15,674 nt of DNA from Treponema sp. (GTDB lineage: Bacteria > Spirochaetota > Spirochaetia > Treponematales > Breznakiellaceae): the NCBI GenBank assembly GCA_031288005.1, contig JAITSE010000007.1, positions 1 to 15,674 on the forward strand, given 5' to 3'. Under the pieces are notes generated by a model. The model had not been told where the DNA came from. It searched no databases and saw only the letters and a list, made by a program, of their open reading frames with translations. Shown here in pieces: positions 1-5,858 of the stretch. Both the position numbers and the translations under genes were made by a program. Position 1 is the stretch's first letter, and every line of letters begins with the position of its first letter.

Positions 1-1517
1 CTTACGCCGTCTGTGGAATACGCCGCCTTGCCGCCTGCGCCGCCCGCCACGAATCTGGCGTTGGCGTCTTCGCCGCCGTAGCATATAGCGGTGATTTCGG
101 CGCCGCCAAACTTAGTATCACTCACCGCCGTCCAGCTTACGCCGTCTGTGGAATACGCCGCCTTGCCGCCAACGCCCCCCGCCACGAACTTTGCGGCGGC
201 GCCTTCGCCACCCGCGGAAACTCCGTTTCCGAAAGCTATGGCGTTGATGCCGTTTATACCTGTGGTATTCGCCGGCGCCGTCCAGTACAGTTCTTTGATT
301 GATACGGATTTCTCTACACTCGCAGTCTCATCAAAGGCGGATGCCGCCCTCACGGTAATCGACGGGAGAGTTTCTCCAAAGGCAACGGTGAGACAGCCCT
401 CCTGAGTGATAAAAGTTCCCGCGGATGCGGGGCTTTCAACAATGGACCAGATAATCTCCTGCGGCGGGTTGCTGCCATTAACAGCGGCCGTATATTGCCG
501 GCTCTCCTCCTCGCCCCGGTAAATGGCGTCATCTCCGGTGATTTCTACGCTTTCAGCCGTGGTATTCGCGGCCAGAAGCGGGCCTTTGGCCGCGCTCTCC
601 ACACTGCTTGAGTATCCCTCACGGGTAACAACTACTTTGATGTATTTGCCCACATCCACGTTAACGGGGGTATAGGTTTCGCCTGTTGCGCCTTCAATGT
701 CCGCGTAGTCCCCGTCCGGGCTTCCGCTTATCCGCCACCTGAAGCTGATCGTCCCTGCGCCTTCAAGCTGCGTGAAGTTGGCCGTCAGTTCAGCACCGGC
801 TTTGCGAAGGCCGCTAATGCTGACGGAGGCTGTAAGCGGGGGAAGCGGCGCAATGGGGCCCAGGACTTCGCTGCTCAGCCCGCCTGCGTATCCCTCGCGG
901 GTAACGTTTACTTTGATGTATTTGTCCGCGTCCTCCGGGGCGATGAGATAGGTTTCGCCTGCTGCGCCTTCAATGGGTTCAAAGTCCCCGCCCTCGCTGC
1001 CGCCGAGCAGCCATTGATAAGTGAACGCTCCATCGGCTTCATTCTCCAGGGAAGCCGTCAGGGTTTCGCCAACTTTGACCTCGCCCGTGATGCCGACTGT
1101 TCCGGTAAGCAGCGTCACAACCGGGCCTTTTGCCGCGCTGCTCAGCCCGCCTTTGTATCCTTCGCGGGTAACGGTTACTCTGATGTATTTGCCAAGATCA
1201 TCCGCCGTAACGGTATAGGTTTTGTCGTTTGCGCCCTCAATAGGCGCGAACTCCCCGGCCGCGCTCTCGCCGCTCTCCCATTGATAGCTGACTGTCCTGG
1301 TTCCCGCAGCCTGTAGGGAAGCTGTCAGCGCCGCGCCCACTTGAGCTTCGCCCGTGATGCTGACAGTTCCGGTAAGCGCCGGATCGGCGGCGGAGCTGAT
1401 GTTGACATTCTGGCACCCCCCTCCTCCCCATATTAGGAAGAGAGCCAATGCCGTAAGAGCGGCCCGCGTCCTTAACGGGCGCTTTCCATTGAAAACGGCG
1501 GAAACTTCTCTTTTCAT
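1..1517 (-). CDS. Repetitive surface lipoprotein, N-terminal part (runs off left edge)
   Basis: This frame is open from the ATG at 1517-1515 to the left edge (505 full codons); the C-terminus lies outside the window. The protein starts MKREVSAVFNGKRPLRTRAA and has a hydrophobic segment ending in IWGGGGC, a plausible spirochaetal lipobox with the acylated cysteine near residue 34. Three to four Ig-like repeats of about 90 residues follow, with the pattern SITGE..VG..LTA...YQW......IEGA...TY....D..KYI.V.VTREGY.GGLSS.A.GP. Next come a Big-2-like segment (IIWSIVESPASAG) and the first repeats of the type AIAFGN..F.AGG.GGKAAYSTDGVSW, which carry an Asp-box-like S-x-D-G-x-x-W motif. It is a paralogue of the gene at 1801-4428 with the same architecture. 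The lipobox glycines are encoded with interrupting A residues, unlike the pure G run of the paralogue. A binding or adhesion role at the cell surface is inferred only; no enzyme motif is seen. The ribosome binding site (AGGGGGT) is weak. Confidence 0.85.
   Translation of the reverse strand, partial: MKREVSAVFNGKRPLRTRAALTALALFLIWGGGGCQNVNISSAADPALTGTVSITGEAQVGAALTASLQAAGTRTVSYQWESGESAAGEFAPIEGANDKTYTVTADDLGKYIRVTVTREGYKGGLSSAAKGPVVTLLTGTVGITGEVKVGETLTASLENEADGAFTYQWLLGGSEGGDFEPIEGAAGETYLIAPEDADKYIKVNVTREGYAGGLSSEVLGPIAPLPPLTASVSISGLRKAGAELTANFTQLEGAGTISFRWRISGSPDGDYADIEGATGETYTPVNVDVGKYIKVVVTREGYSSSVESAAKGPLLAANTTAESVEITGDDAIYRGEEESRQYTAAVNGSNPPQEIIWSIVESPASAGTFITQEGCLTVAFGETLPSITVRAASAFDETASVEKSVSIKELYWTAPANTTGINGINAIAFGNGVSAGGEGAAAKFVAGGVGGKAAYSTDGVSWTAVSDTKFGGAEITAICYGGEDANARFVAGGAGGKAAYSTDGV
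216..230. repeat. GGAAAC-N3-GTTTCC palindrome inside the coding sequence
   Basis: GGAAAC-TCC-GTTTCC lies in frame in the left-edge lipoprotein gene. On the coding strand it gives residues GNGVS at the point where other copies of the Asp-box repeat read only FGN(G/K)KF. It is the same small palindrome as at 2371, 2512, 4201, 5602 and 7299. Confidence 0.7.
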
Positions 1518-1581
1518 ACCAAGACCCCCTATACAAATACAAGCAGACTTCGCAATCCCATAATGGGGTTGCTTAGTAAAC

Positions 1582-1590
1582 ATTATAGCA
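1582..1590 (-). promoter_or_regulatory. Extended -10 promoter of the left-edge lipoprotein gene
   Basis: The minus strand reads TGCTATAAT, a perfect -10 hexamer with the TGn extension, 65 bases before the start codon. The -35 region is poor, as is usual for extended -10 promoters. The same TGCTATAAT, preceded by GATTTCTATA and followed by TTACTAAGCAA after two bases, recurs upstream of the paralogue at 4543-4551. That conservation supports function. Confidence 0.7.
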
Positions 1591-1650
1591 CATATATAGA
1601 AATCCGGAGAATAATTTTTACAAAAAAGTGAAAGATTTTACAAAGTGCGT

Positions 1651-1802
1651 GGAGTTTTTTAGGTCCAAGGACCTAAAAAACTCCTTAGCAATTTGCGAAG
1701 CAAATTGCAGGGCTCAGACCCCTGCGTCCCTACGGGCCGCGCTGTTCAAAAGTTCGCAAAACTCCAAGAGAAAGCGGGACCGCGCAGCGGTCCCGCTTTC
1801 TC
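1651..1802. repeat. Palindrome block between the two lipoprotein paralogues
   Basis: This 134-base gap plus its edges holds four dyads in a row. (1) 1651-1684: perfect inverted repeat with 16-bp arms (GGAGTTTTTTAGGTCC and its complement) and a 2-base loop. (2) 1688-1708: 9-bp arms GCAATTTGC/GCAAATTGC around GAA. (3) A lone right arm AAAACTCC at 1758-1765, whose left flank matches the reverse complement of the unit at 15153-15222. (4) 1768-1802: perfect 16-bp arms GAGAAAGCGGGACCGC and complement around GCA. The last stem overlaps the stop codon of the 1801-4428 gene and could act as its terminator or 3' stabiliser, although no real T run follows on the minus strand. Confidence 0.85.
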
Positions 1803-4428
1803 ACTCCTGCAAGTTGGAATAGACTATCAGTTTTCTGCTGTGATCAGCCGCCACAAACTTGCCCGCGCCGTAGGCTGTGGCCTCGATGGTGGAAGCGCCC
1901 AAAGCAGAGTTAGTACCCGCCGTCCAGGTTACGCCGTCCGGGGAATACGCCGTTGTGCCGTTATTGCCCACCGCCACGAATTTACCGTTTCCGAAGGCTA
2001 TGCTTTGGATGATGGAAATACCAAACTTGGTATCTGTTACCGCCGTCCAGCTTACGCCTCCGTTTGTGGAATACACCGCCCTGCCGTAAGTACCCACCGC
2101 CACGAATTTCTTGTTTCCGAAGGCTATGCCGGCTATGATATCATCTCCACCATTACCGAACGTAGTATCCCTATCAGAGATATACCACACTACGCCATCC
2201 TTGGAATACGCCGCCTTGCCGTTATCGCCCACCGCCACGAATATGCTATTTCCAAAGGCTATGGCCCGGATGGAGGAATTGCCAAACTTAGTATCGACAG
2301 ACGCCGTCCAGGTTACGCCGTCCTGAGAATACGCCGCCTTGCCGCCTGAGCCCACAGCCATAAACCTGGAGTTTCCGGCGGAAACAGAGTTTCCGTAGGC
2401 TATGCTGTAGATATCGGAACCGCCAAACTTAGTATCGCTCACCGCCGTCCAGACTGTGCCGTTCGGGGAATGCGCCGCCTTGCCGCCAACGCCTCCCGCC
2501 ACGAACCTGCCGTTTCCGGCGGAAACAGAGTTTCCGAAGGCTATGGCGTTGATGCCGTCTATACCCGTGGTATTCGCCGGCGCCATCCAGTACAGGTCTT
2601 TAATTTGTACGGGGTAATCCTTTTTTATACGCTCATCAAAGGCGGACACCGCCCTCACGGTAATCGACGAGAGAGTTTCTCTAAAGTCAACGGTGAGCTG
2701 GCCCTCCTTGGTGATAGAAGTTCCCGCGGATGCGGGGCTTTCAACGATGGACCAGATAATCTCCTTCGGCGGGTTGCTGGTGCCAGTAACATCGGCCCTA
2801 TATTGCTTACGCTCCTCTACGCCCCGGTAAATGGCGTCAGGGCCGGTGATCGTTACGGCTGTAACCGTGGTATTCGCGGCCAGAAGCGGGCCTTTGGCCG
2901 CGCTCTCCACCATGCCTAAGTATCTCTCACGGGTAACAACTACTTTGATGTATTTGCCCACATCCGTGTCAGCGGGGATATAGGTTTTGCTTGTTGCGCC
3001 GCTAATGTTTGTGAAAGTCCCGCCTGCGCTGCCGCTTATCTGCCATTGATAGCTTACGGTCCCGGTTCCCCCAAGCAGATCGGTATTAACGCTCTGCGCC
3101 GCGCCGGCTCTGCGAAGGCCGCTAATGTTCACGGAGCCTGTAAGCGTGGGAAGCGGCGCAACCGGGCCTATTGCCAGGCTGCTCAACCCGCCTGCGTATC
3201 CCTCGCGCTTAACGATTACTCTGAGCCATTTGTCCAGATCGTCCTCAACGGGGGTATATGCCGCGCCTGTCGCTCCGTTAATGTCTGTGTAAGTCCCGCC
3301 TGCGCTGCCGCTTATCTGCCATTGATAGCTGAATGTCCCGGTTCCCGCAGTCTGTGGGGAAGCTGTCAGCTTCACGCCAACTATGGCTTCGCCCGTGATG
3401 CTGACTTCTCCTGCAAGCGTGGGAAGCGTGACCGGTCCCTTGGCTTCGCTTGTCAGCCCGCCTGCGTATCCCTCACGCTTAACGATTACTCTGATGTATT
3501 TGTCTTTATCCGCCAAAACGATGGTATAAGTTCCGGCTGTCGCGTTTTCAATAGGCGCGAACTCTCCGTCCGCGCTGCCGCTTATCTGCCATTGATAAGT
3601 GAACGTTTCATCGACTTCATTCTCCAGGGAAGCCGTCAGGGTTTCGCCAACTTTTGTCTCGCCCGTGATGTTCACGGAGCCTGTAAGCGCCGGAATTTCC
3701 GGGGGAAGGGGCGTCACAACCGGTCCCTTGGCTTCGCTTGTCAGCCCGCCTGCGTATCCTTCGCACTCAACGTTTACTTTGAGCCATAAGCCCTCATCCT
3801 CCGGGGTAATGGTATAAGTTCCGGCTGTCGCGTTTTCAATAGGCGCGAACTCTCCGTCCGCGCTGCCGCTTATCTGCCATTGATAAGTGAACGTTTCATC
3901 GGCTTCATTCTCCAGGGAAGCCGTCAGGGTTTCGCCAACTTTTGTCTCGCCCGTGATGCTCACGGAGCCTCCAAGATGGGGAAGGGTGACCGGGCCTTGT
4001 GCCTTGCTGCTCAGACTGCTTGTGTATTTCGTGTGGGTAATAGTTATTCTGATATATCTGTTAATATCCGCCTTGACGGGAATATAGAACGGCGGGTCTT
4101 CGCCTTTGATCCAGGTCCCGGACGCGCCTTCAATTTGAATAAGCGTCCAAGGCCCTTCCTCGCTGTCGCCGCTCTCCCACTGATAGCTTATGGTTCCTTC
4201 GGAAACTCCGTTTCCGCCGGAAACTCCGTTTCCGCCGCCTTCAATGTCCGGGAAGCCGGCGGTCAGGCTCTCGCCGACTATGGCCTCGCCCGTGATGCTG
4301 ACCTCGCCCGTAAGAACCGGCTCTCCGGCGGGACTGTTAGTGGCCTTCTTGCACCCCCCCCCCCCCCATATCAGGAGGAGAGCCAATGCCGCGAATGCGG
4401 CTTTTCCGCCAAAACTTTCTCTTTTCAT
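1801..4428 (-). CDS. Ig-repeat and Asp-box-repeat surface lipoprotein, potentially phase variable
   Basis: The protein has 875 residues. Residues 1-26 are a lipoprotein signal ending LLLIWGGGGC, with C26 the expected lipidated cysteine. About five Ig-like repeats of 90-110 residues follow (roughly 42-154, 155-250, 251-340, 341-431, 432-524), each with SITGE, a YQW core and a Y.GG(L)(T/S)S.A.GP end. Residues ~525-615 resemble a Big-2 domain (IIWSIVESPASAG). Residues ~616-875 hold six repeats with Asp-box-like motifs (SQDGVTW, SKDGVVW, STNGGVSW, SPDGVTW), possibly a beta-propeller. The start is supported by AAGGAGG at 4436-4442. The four lipobox glycines and the preceding TGG are encoded by a run of 14 G, so slippage would truncate the protein just after the signal peptide. 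The protein is probably surface-anchored; its ligand is unknown. It is a paralogue of the left-edge gene, with which it shares promoter and domains. Confidence 0.9.
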   Translation of the reverse strand: MKRESFGGKAAFAALALLLIWGGGGCKKATNSPAGEPVLTGEVSITGEAIVGESLTAGFPDIEGGGNGVSGGNGVSEGTISYQWESGDSEEGPWTLIQIEGASGTWIKGEDPPFYIPVKADINRYIRITITHTKYTSSLSSKAQGPVTLPHLGGSVSITGETKVGETLTASLENEADETFTYQWQISGSADGEFAPIENATAGTYTITPEDEGLWLKVNVECEGYAGGLTSEAKGPVVTPLPPEIPALTGSVNITGETKVGETLTASLENEVDETFTYQWQISGSADGEFAPIENATAGTYTIVLADKDKYIRVIVKREGYAGGLTSEAKGPVTLPTLAGEVSITGEAIVGVKLTASPQTAGTGTFSYQWQISGSAGGTYTDINGATGAAYTPVEDDLDKWLRVIVKREGYAGGLSSLAIGPVAPLPTLTGSVNISGLRRAGAAQSVNTDLLGGTGTVSYQWQISGSAGGTFTNISGATSKTYIPADTDVGKYIKVVVTRERYLGMVESAAKGPLLAANTTVTAVTITGPDAIYRGVEERKQYRADVTGTSNPPKEIIWSIVESPASAGTSITKEGQLTVDFRETLSSITVRAVSAFDERIKKDYPVQIKDLYWMAPANTTGIDGINAIAFGNSVSAGNGRFVAGGVGGKAAHSPNGTVWTAVSDTKFGGSDIYSIAYGNSVSAGNSRFMAVGSGGKAAYSQDGVTWTASVDTKFGNSSIRAIAFGNSIFVAVGDNGKAAYSKDGVVWYISDRDTTFGNGGDDIIAGIAFGNKKFVAVGTYGRAVYSTNGGVSWTAVTDTKFGISIIQSIAFGNGKFVAVGNNGTTAYSPDGVTWTAGTNSALGASTIEATAYGAGKFVAADHSRKLIVYSNLQE
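2371..2394. repeat. In-frame GGAAAC/GTTTCC palindromic insert 1
   Basis: Alternating GTTTCC, GGAAAC, GTTTCC separated by GGC and AGA. On the coding strand it adds SVSAGN to the repeat, so IAYGN-SVSAGN-SRFMAVG stands where sister repeats read IAFGN-GKFVAVG or IAFGN-KKFVAVG. The added length is 18 bp, so the frame is kept. Confidence 0.75.
2512..2535. repeat. In-frame GGAAAC/GTTTCC palindromic insert 2
   Basis: This is identical in sequence to the insert at 2371-2394 and sits at the same place in the adjacent Asp-box repeat, giving IAFGN-SVSAGN-GRFVAGG. Three of the six repeats in this gene lack it and read FGN directly followed by SIF, KKF or GKF. Confidence 0.75.
3523..3971. repeat. Near-identical 161-bp direct repeats 288 bp apart
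   Basis: Positions 3523-3683 and 3811-3971 differ at only a few bases that I can see (for example TCGACTT/TCGGCTT and GTTCAC/GCTCAC). The offset of 288 bp is 96 codons, one Ig-like repeat. They encode the same block, including TFTYQWQISGSADGEFAPIE. This is a recent in-frame domain duplication and a substrate for recombination that would add or remove one domain. Confidence 0.85.
4201..4233. repeat. In-frame GGAAAC/GTTTCC palindromic insert, two 18-bp units
   Basis: GGAAAC-TCC-GTTTCC occurs twice, separated by GCC. On the coding strand it reads GGNGVSGGNGVSEG within the first Ig-like repeat, where the other repeats have only a short E-strand linker before the (I/F/V)SYQW or FTYQW core. The period is 18 bp, so it is neutral to frame. 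Confidence 0.75.
4354..4367. repeat. Homopolymer G14 (C14 on plus) at the lipobox codons
   Basis: Fourteen consecutive C on the plus strand encode the end of TGG plus four GGG codons directly before the TGC of the lipobox cysteine. In the present state the gene is in frame. A change of one or two bases would shift the frame at residue ~25. Confidence 0.9.
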
Positions 4429-4542
4429 ACAAACGCCTCCTTACAAATACAAACAGACTTGCAACCCTGATCCCCTGCGGGTCTCTGATACTCGTGCGAC
4501 CTTACGGGTCGCTTTAGCGGATCTCAAGCTTGCTTAGTAAGT

Positions 4543-4551
4543 ATTATAGCA
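4543..4551 (-). promoter_or_regulatory. Extended -10 promoter of the 1801-4428 lipoprotein gene
   Basis: The minus strand reads TGCTATAAT, with a possible -35 TTTACA 18 bases upstream (5 of 6 matches to TTGACA). The flanks match the paralogue's promoter at 1582-1590. The leader between here and the start codon is longer than in the paralogue because a set of small hairpins (about 4461-4534, e.g. GCGACC/GGTCGC) occupies the place of a short one. Confidence 0.7.
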
Positions 4552-4613
4552 CTTATTATAGAAATCTGTAAATGATTTTTAACAAAAAAGTGAAAGATTT
4601 TACAAAGTGCGGT

Positions 4614-5053
4614 GCAAACCGGCTCCGCCGGTTTGCATTTCTCACCGGGCTTATTCCCCGGGGTCTGACCCCTGTAAGCAGCCTCCACGCGGCCATAGAA
4701 GCCCGCAAAACTCCCCGGATTTATTTTACGGGGACCAATGCGGGGAGTTTTTTGACCTCTCAAAAAAAGTTCACATTCGCGAAGGAAGTCAAAAAACTCC
4801 AAGAGAACCGCGCAGCGGTTCTCAGAACTTCTCTGTTTGTAGTCTTGCAATCAGGCGGAGCTGAGACCGGAGGTCTCAAGATTGCTTGGAGTTTTGCGGA
4901 TTGTTTTTGGGTGAAAGATTTTTCTAATTCCGCAAAACTCCCCGGATTTATTCTACGGGGACCAATGCAGGGAGTTTTTTGACCTCTCAAAAAAAGTTCA
5001 CATTCGCGAAGGAAGTCAAAAAACTCCTAAGCAAACCGGCTCCGCCGGTTTGC
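4614..5053. repeat. Nested palindrome block with GGAGTTTT/AAAACTCC units
   Basis: No credible gene lies in this stretch. Order: hairpin 4614-4636 (GCAAACCGGC, loop TCC); palindrome GGGGTC-T-GACCCC 4660-4672; right arm AAAACTCC 4707-4714; unit 4744-4800 with perfect 13-bp arms GGAGTTTTTTGAC and complement; hairpin 4803-4823 (GAGAACCGC, loop GCA); nested hairpin 4847-4885 (GCAATC/GATTGC around GAGACC-GGA-GGTCTC); unit 4888-4941 with 13-bp arms GGAGTTTTGCGGA and complement; unit 4971-5027, near-identical to 4744-4800; hairpin 5031-5053, identical to 4614-4636. Left arms and right arms alternate without exception, and two of the three complete units are followed by AAG or TAAG and then a short hairpin. 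Confidence 0.85.
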
Positions 5054-5057
5054 ACGA

Positions 5058-5393
5058 CTCTCACTTAAACCTGAGCGGCTCCCACTCGAGTGAGAGAGAC
5101 TCCCACTTAAACCTGAGCGGCTCCCACTCGAGTGAGAGAGACTCCCACTTAAACCTGAGCGGCTCCCACTCGAGTGAGAGAGACTCTCACTTAAACCTGA
5201 GCGGCTCTCACTTAAACCTAAGCGGCTCCCACTCGAGTGAGAGAGACTCCCACTTAAACCTGAGCGGCTCTCACTTAAACCTAAGCGGCTCTCACTTGAG
5301 ATTGCTAAAGCAATCTCTTAGTGAGAGGGACTCTCACTTAAACCTGAGCGGCCCGTGTAACGGGACGCGCGGCTCCTACTTGAGATTGCTCTG
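5058..5393. repeat. Tandem array of sixteen 21-bp units
   Basis: The array is exactly 336 bp. Two unit types mix: type 1 (e.g. 5058-5078) contains CTTAAACCTGAGCGG; type 2 (e.g. 5079-5099) contains the perfect palindrome CACTCGAGTG. At 5289-5330 a type-2 unit is expanded to 42 bp: its halves CTCTCACT and AGTGAGAG flank a hairpin (GAGATTGC-TAAA-GCAATCTC) instead of the central CG. The next-to-last unit (5352-5372) is replaced by a different 21-mer with its own hairpin (CCCGT-GTA-ACGGG). A heptapeptide frame (SHLNLSG/SHSSERD) is open through it, but there is no ribosome binding site or convincing start. Confidence 0.9.
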
Positions 5394-5399
5394 AGACCC

Positions 5400-5779
5400 A
5401 GGGAACCTGCGGTTTGCAGGGGTCAGACCTCGGAGAACCGGCCCCGGGGAATAAGTCCGTGGAGTTTTGCGGAATTAGTGGAACCTGAGACCGCTGAAAC
5501 TCTGACAACCCCCAAGCGTTGCAAGTCCGGTCTCAGGTTCCCAGTCCGTTATATCCATAAAAGCCCAAGAGACCGCTGAGACCGAAACCGGAGGTTTCTG
5601 CGGAAACAAGTTTCCGATGGTCTCTTAGCGGGTCTCAGAGCCTCTCTGACTGTAGTCTGCGACCCTACGGGTCTCAGGGAATCAGCCCGTAGGACCAATG
5701 CGGGGAGTTTTTTGACCCCTCAAAAAAAGTTCACATTCGCGAAGGAAGTCAAAAAACTCCAAGCGGACCGCAGGTCCGC
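5400..5779. repeat. Nested palindrome block upstream of uxaC
   Basis: This holds an imperfect GGGGTC-A-GACCTC (5419-5431); a unit beginning GGAGTTTTGCGGAATTAG at 5461 that is interrupted by a long hairpin with perfect 14-bp arms (5480-5493 and 5528-5541); a branched nest at 5569-5636 in which GAGACC/GGTCTC pairs occur at two levels and enclose GAAACC-GGA-GGTTTC and GGAAAC-AA-GTTTCC; a third near-identical unit with GGAGTTTTTTGAC arms (5704-5760); and a hairpin GCGGACC-GCA-GGTCCGC (5763-5779). Nothing coding is supported up to 5858. An open frame runs from here into uxaC but lies on repeat sequence. Confidence 0.8.
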
Positions 5780-5858
5780 ACAAATTGCAGGGAAAAACTC
5801 ATGGCTTTTACGCCGAAGCTGTAGTACAATAAACCATTCTCAAATTCTGGAGGAATTT

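Noticed and set aside
616..760. Sialidase or other glycosidase identity of the lipoproteins from Asp-box-like motifs
   Set aside because: Asp-box-like S-x-D-G-x-x-W repeats occur in many non-enzymatic propellers, and no catalytic residues are recognisable.
3046..3789. 247-aa open frame on the plus strand inside the lipoprotein gene
   Set aside because: It is the antisense shadow of the Ig-like repeats, with repetitive CQPACVS blocks caused by the repeats on the other strand and no start signals.
5058..5393. CRISPR array
   Set aside because: Units are contiguous 21-mers without unique spacers, and no cas gene is present.
5050..5394. Protein of SHLNLSG/SHSSERD heptads
   Set aside because: A 21-bp period automatically keeps frames open; there is no ribosome binding site and the only start is a TTG inside a hairpin.
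5712..5858. N-terminal extension of UxaC starting at 5712
   Set aside because: These 49 codons translate a bracket unit and hairpin found elsewhere as intergenic repeats; GGAGG before ATG 5859 gives the normal family length.
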